From: Bacillota bacterium
GTDB taxonomy: Bacteria > Bacillota > Clostridia > Christensenellales > Pumilibacteraceae
DNA length: 7,869 bases
Assembly (NCBI GenBank): GCA_009787685.1
Contig: WQSV01000060.1
Coordinates: 1 to 7,869 of the forward strand
Reading direction: 5' to 3'
The notes under the pieces are model-generated. The model was not told the DNA's origin. It was given only the letters and a program-made list of their open reading frames with translations, and searched no databases. Position 1 is the first letter of the stretch, and each line of letters begins with the position of its first letter. Positions 1 through 5,358 of this stretch are shown here, in pieces. The position numbers were made by a program, and so were the translations under genes.

Positions 1-330
1 TGTCGGAAAATTTCTAATAGAAGCATTCTTCAACAAAAGGGGCCTCCAACTCTCTCTTGACGCTGAGCGCGAATGCAAGCAAAACCCACAAACCAGTCGA
101 AGACTGTTAACAGGGGATTTCAGCCCTCTCTGTTGGAGAGTTTTTTAGTAAAAGTAATTTTTCACAAAAGCATCTAAGATGCTTGACAAGGGTCTTCGAC
201 CCGTTTGATGCTGAATGCGAATACAAGCAGAATCCGACAGAACAGTCGAAGACTGTTGTCAAGGGTCTTTTGATTCTTTTGACACAAGGTGTGAGTATTA
301 GCAAAGCTTGGCAAGGGGTTGAAAACCCTT
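1..330 (+). repeat. 73-bp-period hairpin repeat array, copy 1 (upstream of fabZ)
   Basis: This gene-free stretch is a degenerate array of the same modules seen at 5358-5723 and 7540-7869. Visible hairpins are 94-106 (CAGTC, loop GAA, GACTG), 168-184 (AAGCATC, loop TAA, GATGCTT), 190-202 (GGGTC, loop TTC, GACCC), 241-257 (AACAGTC, loop GAA, GACTGTT) and 314-330 (GGGTT, loop GAA, AACCC plus two flanking pairs). Decayed copies of the GGG/CCC hairpin lie at 113-126 and 263-276. From 190 to 263 the period is 73 bp. The connector TTGACAAGGG follows hairpins at 183-192. Bases 1-50 look like the end of another unit, so the array probably begins outside the window. No gene is supported here. The function is unknown. 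Confidence 0.85.
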
Positions 331-358
331 GACGTAGGGGATTGATTTTTGTTATAAT
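329..358 (+). promoter_or_regulatory. fabZ promoter, -35 supplied by the repeat end
   Basis: A -35 box TTGACG (329-334) and a -10 box TATAAT (353-358) are separated by 18 bp. The -35 overlaps the 3' arm of the last repeat hairpin (314-330). The -10 box ends 8 nt before the fabZ ATG, so the expected start of transcription lies within about 2 nt of that ATG. The boxes are seen directly; the start site is inferred. Confidence 0.8.
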
Positions 359-366
359 GGTTTATC

Positions 367-771
367 ATGAAAAAATTAAACAGAGAAGAAATTGAAAAAA
401 TATTGCCACATCGTGCCCCAATGCTGTTGCTAGATGAGGCATGGGAAGGTGGGGGGGCTTACACCATTAAAGGCGATGAGTTTTTTTTGCAGGGTCATTT
501 TCCAACTCAGCCGATTGTTCCGGGAGTCATCTTGTGTGAAATAATGGCACAGAGCGTTTGCGTGACTTTTCAAGGACAGTTTGAAGGAAAAAACACATTT
601 TTGACCGGGATTGATGGAATCAAAATTCGCAACAAAGTTGTTCCGGGCGACACTTTCAGAACAGAAGTTGTCATCAAGAAAAAATTTGGGCCAATGTTTT
701 GGCTTGATGCAAAAGGTTATGTCGGCGACAAGCTGTGCATAAGTGGAGTGTTGCAATTTGCTATTGGCTAG
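367..771 (+). CDS. fabZ: 3-hydroxyacyl-[ACP] dehydratase FabZ
   Basis: This 134-aa protein is the dehydratase of type II fatty-acid synthesis: it converts 3-hydroxyacyl-ACP to trans-2-enoyl-ACP in the cytoplasm. It is a complete single hot-dog domain of ordinary FabZ length. The N-terminal ILPHRAPMLLLDE (residues 12-24) is the family hallmark. The catalytic segment GHFPTQPIVPGVILCEIMAQ (43-62) carries the expected His44 and Glu58. The start at 367 gives the normal N terminus. There is no Shine-Dalgarno sequence, and a promoter -10 box lies 8 nt upstream, so the mRNA is probably leaderless. The gene is monocistronic, between its own promoter and a strong terminator, and not beside other fab genes. 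A FabA-type isomerase is less likely from length and motif. Confidence in the family is high. Confidence 0.95.
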   Translation: MKKLNREEIEKILPHRAPMLLLDEAWEGGGAYTIKGDEFFLQGHFPTQPIVPGVILCEIMAQSVCVTFQGQFEGKNTFLTGIDGIKIRNKVVPGDTFRTEVVIKKKFGPMFWLDAKGYVGDKLCISGVLQFAIG

Positions 772-780
772 GAATCAAAA

Positions 781-817
781 AACGCCCCGCTTCATCAAAG
801 AAGTGGGGCGTTTTTTT
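781..817 (+). terminator. Rho-independent terminator of fabZ, probably bidirectional
   Basis: A 13-bp GC-rich stem (781-793 with 800-812, one G-T pair) has a 6-base loop and runs into seven T residues at 811-817. It begins 10 bp after the fabZ stop. On the other strand the A-tract at 777-782 would give a U-tract, so it could also stop transcription coming from the minus-strand gene at 938-1198. Confidence 0.93.
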
Positions 818-841
818 GTAGAAAATATGATGGAAAGATGG

Positions 842-924
842 AAAAAAGAGATTCGGAGTTATATGACTGATTACGATTTTTTGCAAAGGTAAAAATCTAA
901 TCAAGAGATGATTGAATCCGAATC
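842..924 (-). terminator. Candidate terminator or structured 3' UTR of the minus-strand gene
   Basis: Nested inverted repeats are present. The outer arms are GATTCGGA (850-857) and TCCGAATC (917-924). The inner arms are 869-881 and 891-902, 12 pairs with one bulged C and a 9-base loop. Read on the minus strand, the outer stem is followed two bases later by six T residues (842-847). The element starts 13 bp after the stop codon of the 86-aa gene. Termination is inferred; the long internal loops make it unlike a textbook terminator, and a structured RNA is an alternative. Confidence 0.5.
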
Positions 925-937
925 ATTTGCTTTTTCA

Positions 938-1198
938 TCACTCTAAAACATTCTCGATGACCAAATAGTCATAGTCCACTTCTTCAATGAAGTCCGATTT
1001 TCGAAAACGAACGATGTTGAAGTTGTCAAAATGGTTGACATGAGTTTTCAAAATGAGTGGAGAGGGGATGTCAAATTCATAACAAATTTCATTCAAATAC
1101 TCGTCGAATTTGCTTGATGAGTATTTTTCTTCTCGTTTGTAGATTTGGTCTCGTGTTATTTTTTCGCCCGAAATCGTTTTTGCCCAAAGTTTTATCAT
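938..1198 (-). CDS. Unrecognised 86-aa protein, divergent from greA
   Basis: I cannot assign a family or function with confidence. The protein begins MIKLWAKTISGEKI and is soluble-looking, with no membrane segment, signal peptide or metal motif. Charged N-terminal residues lead into a probable helix (FDEYLNEICYEFDIPSP, residues 31-47). Then come an aromatic/His-rich stretch (HVNHFDNFNIVRF, 53-65) and an acidic C terminus (FIEEVDYDYLVIENVLE, 70-86). It resembles, from memory only, small uncharacterised proteins of Clostridia. That it is a real gene is supported by its promoter: TATAAT lies 6 nt from the ATG, with TTGACT 17 bp further upstream. There is no Shine-Dalgarno sequence, so its mRNA should be leaderless. 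It ends in TGA. It is transcribed away from greA and faces the fabZ terminator. Confidence 0.8.
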   Translation of the reverse strand: MIKLWAKTISGEKITRDQIYKREEKYSSSKFDEYLNEICYEFDIPSPLILKTHVNHFDNFNIVRFRKSDFIEEVDYDYLVIENVLE

Positions 1199-1204
1199 GA
1201 CAAT

Positions 1205-1233
1205 ATTATAACTACTTAATAATTAAAAGTCAA
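1205..1233 (-). promoter_or_regulatory. Promoter of the minus-strand 86-aa gene
   Basis: On the minus strand, TTGACT (1228-1233) and TATAAT (1205-1210) are separated by exactly 17 bp. Only 6 nt (1199-1204) separate the -10 box from the ATG, which places the expected transcription start on or next to the A of the start codon. Confidence 0.82.
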
Positions 1234-1242
1234 TCAATTCAA

Positions 1243-1271
1243 TTGACATGAAAAATTAAAAAGTGTAAAAT
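1243..1271 (+). promoter_or_regulatory. greA promoter
   Basis: A consensus -35 TTGACA (1243-1248) and -10 TAAAAT (1266-1271) have a 17-bp spacer. The predicted leader is about 20-25 nt. It is back to back with the minus-strand promoter: the two -35 boxes are 9 bp apart and form the inverted repeat GTCAAT-N7-ATTGAC (1229-1247). Confidence 0.85.
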
Positions 1272-1280
1272 GGAAAAGAT

Positions 1281-1287
1281 AAAGGAG
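1281..1287 (+). promoter_or_regulatory. greA ribosome binding site, long spacing
   Basis: AAAGGAG is a good Shine-Dalgarno match, but it lies 13 nt from the ATG at 1301, longer than the usual 5-10 nt. Confidence 0.7.
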
Positions 1288-1300
1288 AAATTTTAATTTT

Positions 1301-1765
1301 ATGGCACAAATTTTATTAACCGCAGAAGGTAAAAAGCAACTTGAAGAAAGATTGCATGACTTGAAAGTCCGTGGTAGAGGCGAAGCGGCGGAGCGCATTC
1401 GTGTTGCTCGTGAGTTCGGCGACCTGTCGGAGAACGCGGAATATGACATAGCAAAAGAAGAGCAAGGAAAACTTGAAGCGGAAATTTCTGAAATCGAACA
1501 AAAACTTCGCAATGTTGTCATCATCGACGAAAAACAACGTGGTGACCTTGTTGGTATTGGTTCAAAATTGAAAGTCAAAGAACTTTCTGTTGGCATGGAG
1601 TTTGAATATGTCATAGTTGGAACTCATGAAGCGAACCCAATGGAGGGAAGAATATCGAATGAGTCTCCACTAGGCCGTGCCCTAATCGGTGGCAAAAAAG
1701 GCGAAGAAGTAACCTATACTGCACCAGCAGGAGTGAAAAAATATAAAATTCTGTCAATCAACTAA
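1301..1765 (+). CDS. greA: Transcription elongation factor GreA
   Basis: This 154-aa protein inserts into the secondary channel of RNA polymerase and stimulates cleavage of the 3' end of backtracked transcripts. Two domains are visible. The N-terminal antiparallel coiled coil (about 1-75) has the acidic tip GDLSENAEYD (40-49), with the catalytic-site Asp41 and Glu44. The C-terminal FKBP-like domain (about 80-154) has the hallmark ESPLGRALIGGKKGE (121-135). Length is normal for the family, and the start is fixed by the family N terminus and an upstream AAAGGAG. It has its own promoter and is followed 116 bp later by lysS in the same direction, a common Clostridia arrangement. No terminator with a T-tract lies between them, so co-transcription is likely. 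No defect is seen. Confidence 0.97.
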   Translation: MAQILLTAEGKKQLEERLHDLKVRGRGEAAERIRVAREFGDLSENAEYDIAKEEQGKLEAEISEIEQKLRNVVIIDEKQRGDLVGIGSKLKVKELSVGMEFEYVIVGTHEANPMEGRISNESPLGRALIGGKKGEEVTYTAPAGVKKYKILSIN

Positions 1766-1787
1766 GAAAAAAAGATTATTATAATTA

Positions 1788-1876
1788 ATTGAATATTGAA
1801 TATTGAATATTGAATATGTGAGGTAAAAAATGTTAACAACACATATTCCATATTTCATATTGCATATTCCATATTT
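1788..1876 (+). repeat. Heptad-arm palindromic element, copy 1 (greA-lysS gap)
   Basis: The left arm is four tandem 7-mers, GAATATT three times then GAATATG (1791-1818). The right arm is five 7-mers of the form CATATT followed by C, T or G (1842-1876). GAATATGTG (1812-1820) pairs perfectly with CACATATTC (1840-1848); further out, the AATAT cores pair with a mismatch or wobble about every seven bases. The loop (1821-1839) ends in TTAACAA, the same core as in the other copies. It ends 5 nt before the lysS ATG, so it occupies the whole lysS leader. Confidence 0.8.
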
Positions 1877-1881
1877 ACATC

Positions 1882-3381
1882 ATGGAAAAAACAGAACTAC
1901 AAGACATCAGCGAACAAGCCCAAATTAGACTTGAGAAACTTGTCGCATTGAAAAAAGAGGGGAAAGACCCTTATCATGAAACTTCGTTTCCAGTCTCTCA
2001 CAAAAGCGGACAAGTAGTCGCGGACTATGACTCGCTTGAAGGAAAAGACGTCACAATCGCAGGTCGCATAATGACGAGACGCATTATGGGCAAGGCGTCC
2101 TTTTGCCATGTCCAAGATAGCGCTGGACAAATTCAGTCCTATGTCCGTGTTGACGCGCTTGGCGATAGTGATTATGAAGAATTTCTTCGCTTCGACATTG
2201 GTGACATCATCGGTGTCACTGGCGAAGTTTTCAAAACCAAAATGGGCGAAGTGAGCGTGAAAGCAAAATCAGTCAAACTGCTTTCAAAAAGTTTGCTTCC
2301 ACTTCCAGAAAAATTTCATGGTTTGAAGGACAATGACTTGAGGTATCGTCAACGTTATCTTGACTTAATCATGAACACGGAGGTGTTAGACAAATTCAAA
2401 GCACGCTCTTTAATCATCAAAGGAATAAGAGAATATCTTGAGAGCGAGGGTTTTATTGAGGTTGAAACCCCAGTGCTCGACACAATCGCAGGAGGTGCGT
2501 CTGCACGCCCTTTCACGACTCACCACAATACTTTGGGGCTTGACATGTTTTTGAGAATTGCTCCAGAACTCTACCTCAAACGACTCATTGTTGGTGGTTT
2601 TGACAAGGTTTATGAACTGGGGAGAATGTTCAGAAATGAGGGCATGTCTTATAAGCATAATCCAGAGTTCACAATGATGGAGCTATACAGTGCCTACACT
2701 GACTACAACGAAATGATGAGATTAACCGAGGGGGTCTATGACCATGTCATGAAGAAACTAGGTCTTTCAAATAAAATTGTTTATGGCGAAATGACAATCA
2801 ACATGAAGACTCCGTTCGCGCGTTTGACGATGAAAGACGCAGTCAAAAAACATGCGAAGTTTGACATCGATTCATTCAAGTCGGTCGATGACGCAATTAA
2901 AGGTGCGAAAAAAATCGGCGTCCATATTGAAACAAAATCACCAGAAAAAAAACCATTGAATGTCACAAAAGAAAGCGTTCTTTATCAAGTGTTTGACAGC
3001 ATTGAGGACAAACTCATTGATCCAGTTTTCATCACGGAGTATCCACTTGAGGTTTCTCCTCTTGCGAAAAAAATTGCGAATAATCCGCTCTACACTGAAC
3101 GTTTTGAACTCTTCATGGCGGGGAGAGAAATGGGGAATGCCTATTCAGAGTTGAACGACCCAATTGACCAAAAAGAAAGGTTTGCCACTCAACAAAAACT
3201 CAAAGAAGGTGGCGACAACGAAGCAATGGACACTGATGATGACTTTGTTAATGCATTATCCTATGCAATGCCTCCAACAGGCGGTTTGGGGCTAGGCATC
3301 GACAGAATGGTAATGCTGCTAACAAACAGCCCAAGCATTAGGGAAGTAATTTTGTTCCCAACGATGAAACCAATTAAGTAA
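1882..3381 (+). CDS. lysS: Lysine--tRNA ligase, class II
   Basis: This 499-aa protein activates lysine with ATP and charges tRNA(Lys) in the cytoplasm. The order is a helical N terminus, an anticodon-binding OB fold (about 55-150), the hallmark RYRQRYLDL (154-162), then the class II catalytic core. Motif 1 contains VETPVLDTIAGGASARPF (194-211). Motif 2 contains GRMFRNEG (247-254) and HNPEFTMMELY (259-269). Motif 3 contains GLGLGIDRM (468-476). Length matches typical bacterial LysS and no key motif is missing. The start gives the normal N terminus, but no Shine-Dalgarno sequence lies within 20 nt; the leader is the right arm of a palindromic repeat. It probably shares the greA promoter. Class II identity is certain; pyrrolysine or class I enzymes are excluded by the motifs. 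Confidence 0.98.
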   Translation: MEKTELQDISEQAQIRLEKLVALKKEGKDPYHETSFPVSHKSGQVVADYDSLEGKDVTIAGRIMTRRIMGKASFCHVQDSAGQIQSYVRVDALGDSDYEEFLRFDIGDIIGVTGEVFKTKMGEVSVKAKSVKLLSKSLLPLPEKFHGLKDNDLRYRQRYLDLIMNTEVLDKFKARSLIIKGIREYLESEGFIEVETPVLDTIAGGASARPFTTHHNTLGLDMFLRIAPELYLKRLIVGGFDKVYELGRMFRNEGMSYKHNPEFTMMELYSAYTDYNEMMRLTEGVYDHVMKKLGLSNKIVYGEMTINMKTPFARLTMKDAVKKHAKFDIDSFKSVDDAIKGAKKIGVHIETKSPEKKPLNVTKESVLYQVFDSIEDKLIDPVFITEYPLEVSPLAKKIANNPLYTERFELFMAGREMGNAYSELNDPIDQKERFATQQKLKEGGDNEAMDTDDDFVNALSYAMPPTGGLGLGIDRMVMLLTNSPSIREVILFPTMKPIK

Positions 3382-3383
3382 AA

Positions 3384-3486
3384 GAATAGTGAATAGTGAT
3401 TAGTAAATGTGTAACTTATTTTTCGGATTTAAAAAACAGAAAAATAAATTTATCAACAACTATTCACTGTTCACTATTCACTAGAA
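3384..3486 (+). repeat. Heptad-arm palindromic element, copy 2 (before the decarboxylase-like gene)
   Basis: The left arm is GAATAGT, GAATAGT, GATTAGT (3384-3404). The right arm is ACTATTC, ACTGTTC, ACTATTC (3459-3479), then ACTAGAA. The arms form a 21-bp stem with one mismatch and one wobble. The intervening 54 bases contain GAAAAA at 3439-3444 and AATTTATCAAC at 3447-3457; the latter recurs exactly at 3870-3880. The element starts 2 bp after the lysS stop and ends 2 bp before the ATG at 3489, so it fills the intergenic space. Confidence 0.82.
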
Positions 3487-3488
3487 CA

Positions 3489-4601
3489 ATGATTAGTGAA
3501 AAAATAAAACAAATAACAAATAAAAACTTCGACCACTTCAACACTCCCGGTCACAAAGGAACACTTCTTCCAAATGACATTTCTGAAATCTCAAACGGAC
3601 ATCATTTTCCGTCCGACCTTGTTAAAAAAGCAGAGAGAAAAGCAAGCAAAGTTTTTGGGTGCAAGGAAGTTCGTTTTTTGACAAATGGAGCGAGCCAAGG
3701 AATAAAAGCGGCATTGCTCGCAGTTGACGGAGACGTCATCGTTCAAACCAATTCTCACACCAGCGTTTTTGAAGGAGCAAGGCTTGCAAGAAAAAAAGTT
3801 TTTAAGTGTGAAGAGTTGAAAGCAAAGTGTGGAGTGTGGAATGTGAAGTGTGAAGTTAATGAAAAAATTAATTTATCAACCACTTCAAACTTTAAATGCA
3901 AAACACCAAACTTAATTAAAAACACTTTCCCACTATCTTATCACAATCATCATTCACCAACTCTCTTTGCCTTAAAAACTGCCCTCAAAAATCATTCCTC
4001 GGCAGAGGCTGTCGTCTTAACAACCCCTGACTACTTCGGAAGAACAATTAGCAAGGAATTGATTAATGTTGTCAAGGACTCGGGCAAAGTCCTAATTCTT
4101 GACTCTGCTCACGGGGCGCACTATCCATTTCGTCCCGACTTGTTTCCAGAAACCCACATTAAACATGCCGACTTTGTGATTTTGTCTGCCCACAAAACTT
4201 TGAACGCATTCACTCAAACAGCCTATCTTTGCGTCAACAATGAGTCGCTAATTCATAAGACGGACGAAGCTCTTCGATTGCTTGGGACAACAAGTCCATT
4301 CTATCCGTTTCTTGCTGGACTTGAAAACGCGGTTCATTATCACACTGAAAACGCAAAGAAGTATGATGAGTTGAAAAGATTGTGCGACAACTTCCGACGG
4401 GAAATAAAAACTTTGCATTCAGATGACTTTTCAAGACTAGTAATCCCGACGGCTAACGGTGAAGAGTTGTGTTCAAAATTGCTGGAAAACGGAATTATTG
4501 CTGAAGCTTATTGCGAGGATTCAATCATATTAATAACAACAATATTTGATGATGAGAAAAAATTCAACAAACTAAAGGAAAAACTGAAAATTCTATGCTA
4601 G
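3489..4601 (+). CDS. Orn/Lys/Arg decarboxylase-like PLP enzyme with an internal insertion
   Basis: This 370-aa protein belongs to the fold-type I PLP family of ornithine/lysine/arginine decarboxylases (YaaO/SpeA-like); the real substrate is unknown. Visible family marks are NTPGHKG (18-24), a TNGASQGIKAAL segment (65-76), NSHTSVF (88-94), DYFGR (181-185), DSAHGAHYPF (205-214, the PLP-ring Asp205) and SAHKT (233-237), with Lys236 as the expected Schiff-base lysine. It is about 100 residues shorter than typical full-length members, with a reduced C-terminal domain. Residues about 106-147, in a normally short linker, match a palindromic repeat element read in frame. The ATG at 3489 is chosen because it begins just before the family homology. 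A GTG at 3396 would add 31 residues made entirely of repeat DNA. No Shine-Dalgarno sequence is seen. It overlaps tmk by 7 bp, indicating one operon. Confidence 0.85.
   Translation: MISEKIKQITNKNFDHFNTPGHKGTLLPNDISEISNGHHFPSDLVKKAERKASKVFGCKEVRFLTNGASQGIKAALLAVDGDVIVQTNSHTSVFEGARLARKKVFKCEELKAKCGVWNVKCEVNEKINLSTTSNFKCKTPNLIKNTFPLSYHNHHSPTLFALKTALKNHSSAEAVVLTTPDYFGRTISKELINVVKDSGKVLILDSAHGAHYPFRPDLFPETHIKHADFVILSAHKTLNAFTQTAYLCVNNESLIHKTDEALRLLGTTSPFYPFLAGLENAVHYHTENAKKYDELKRLCDNFRREIKTLHSDDFSRLVIPTANGEELCSKLLENGIIAEAYCEDSIILITTIFDDEKKFNKLKEKLKILC
3804..3929 (+). repeat. Heptad-arm palindromic element, copy 3, in frame inside the decarboxylase-like gene
   Basis: The left arm reads as 7-mers AAGTGTG, AAGAGTT, GAAAGCA, AAGTGTG, GAGTGTG, GAATGTG, AAGTGTG, AAGTTAA (3804-3859). 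The core contains GAAAAA (3861-3866) and AATTTATCAAC (3870-3880), the latter identical to 3447-3457 in copy 2. The right arm is degenerate 7-mers such as CACTTCA, AACTTTA and AACACCA (3881-3929), partly complementary to the left. The stretch is translated as about 42 residues, including KINLSTT. Edges are approximate, because they need homologous proteins without the insertion to fix them. Confidence 0.72.
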
Positions 4602-5221
4602 GAAAATTCATAACAATTGAAGGAACAGAGGGTGTTGGAAAAACGACTCAAATCAACCTCATCAAAGAATATTGCAAAAAAAACGATATCAATGCAATCT
4701 TCACTCGTGAACCGGGTGGGGTCAAAGAAGCAGAGAAAATTCGTCAAATAATTTTAGACAAGGACAGCAAGTTGCATCCATTAACAGAACTTCTTCTCTA
4801 CCTTTCAGCACGTGCCGAACATCTTGACAGAGTTGTTATGCCTGCTCTTCGAAAAGGCAAAATTGTTTTTTGTGACAGGTTCAGTGATTCAACAATTGCG
4901 TATCAAGGCTATGGAAGAGGACTTTATCCAATTCAAGAATTTTGCTCAATGATTCCTCAACAGTTCAATCTCAAGATTGATTTGACCATTTTTCTTGATT
5001 TGCCTCCAGAGCAAAGCTTTCAAAGAAAGGGTGGAGTTGATGCAAATGACAGAATTGAACAAGAAGGAATGAGTTTTCACGAAAGAGTGTATCTGGGTTT
5101 TAAGGAAATATCGATGCAAAAGGAAAACCAAAAAAGAATAGCAACAATCGATGCAAGTGGAAACATTGAAGAAACATTCGAAAGGGTGTTGGCGATTTTG
5201 AAAGAAAGAAATATACTCTAA
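4595..5221 (+). CDS. tmk: Thymidylate kinase
   Basis: This 208-aa cytoplasmic enzyme phosphorylates dTMP to dTDP with ATP, feeding dTTP synthesis. The P-loop GTEGVGKTT is at 10-18. REPGG is at 38-42, and LSARAEH (70-76) and CDRFSDSTIAYQGYGRG (93-109, DR-F/Y motif) form the dTMP site. The LID region ends in DRIEQE (152-157). Length is standard. The ATG overlaps the stop region of the upstream decarboxylase-like gene by 7 bp, which suggests translational coupling. The nearest Shine-Dalgarno match, AAAGGAA at 4574-4580, is 14 nt away. In many Bacillota small genes such as yaaQ and yaaR lie between tmk and holB; here that space is a repeat region. No defect is seen. Confidence 0.97.
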   Translation: MLGKFITIEGTEGVGKTTQINLIKEYCKKNDINAIFTREPGGVKEAEKIRQIILDKDSKLHPLTELLLYLSARAEHLDRVVMPALRKGKIVFCDRFSDSTIAYQGYGRGLYPIQEFCSMIPQQFNLKIDLTIFLDLPPEQSFQRKGGVDANDRIEQEGMSFHERVYLGFKEISMQKENQKRIATIDASGNIEETFERVLAILKERNIL

Positions 5222-5238
5222 TCTTTTCGGGTTAATTC

Positions 5239-5291
5239 TTCGCGATTTTGCCGCGTTTTCATTAAGTCCAACATTTCGCAATCTTGTCGCG
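5239..5291 (+). repeat. Imperfect 17-bp direct repeat downstream of tmk
   Basis: TTCGCGATTTTGCCGCG (5239-5255) recurs as TTCGCAATCTTGTCGCG (5275-5291), with 3 mismatches in 17 and a 36-bp offset. Short CGC/GCG self-complementarity is present within each copy. The first is followed by TTTT, but the possible stem is only 4 bp, so I do not call a terminator. The role is unknown. Confidence 0.5.
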
Positions 5292-5307
5292 AGGAGAGGC
5301 TTCATTT

Positions 5308-5358
5308 AGTTAAAAGTTGAAAACTGAAAATTAGGGATAAAAAGATTAATTTAACAAG
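5308..5358 (+). repeat. Half-copy of the heptad-arm element, abutting the 73-bp array
   Basis: AGTTAAA, AGTTGAA, AACTGAA and AATTAGG (5308-5335) look like a left heptad arm. They are followed by an A-rich core whose end, ATTAATTTAACAAG (5345-5358), resembles the core ATTAATTTATCAAC of copy 3. No right arm follows. Instead the first GGG hairpin of the 73-bp array begins at 5358, so the element seems truncated at or by the array. Confidence 0.5.

Noticed and set aside
190..202. GGGTC-TTC-GACCC hairpins as transcription terminators
   Set aside because: Stems are only 5 bp and none is followed by a T-tract.
107..368. Minus-strand open frames of 64-65 codons in the first array, with similar peptides (CSVGFCLY, SKTLVKHL) in arrays at 5302-5487 and 7643-7834
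   Set aside because: They are readings of the repeat. The 73-bp period is not a multiple of three, so the frame shifts every unit, and the hairpin arms, not codons, are conserved. No start signals are seen.
827..892. 21-codon frame MMERWKKEIRSYMTDYDFLQR right after the fabZ terminator
   Set aside because: No ribosome site or promoter, and it overlaps the inverted repeats at 850-924. Length is compatible with chance.
938..940. Possible TGA recoding, since the seven plus-strand genes end in TAA or TAG
   Set aside because: The minus-strand gene ends in TGA at a sensible length, and eight genes are too few to infer recoding.
3396..3488. GTG start giving a 31-residue extension of the decarboxylase-like protein
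   Set aside because: The extension is all palindromic repeat sequence, with no Shine-Dalgarno sequence. The ATG at 3489 sits at the start of family homology. Kept only as a finding.
4946..5305. 119-codon open frame antisense to tmk
   Set aside because: It lies mostly opposite a certain tmk gene, has no promoter or ribosome site, and shows no recognisable domain.
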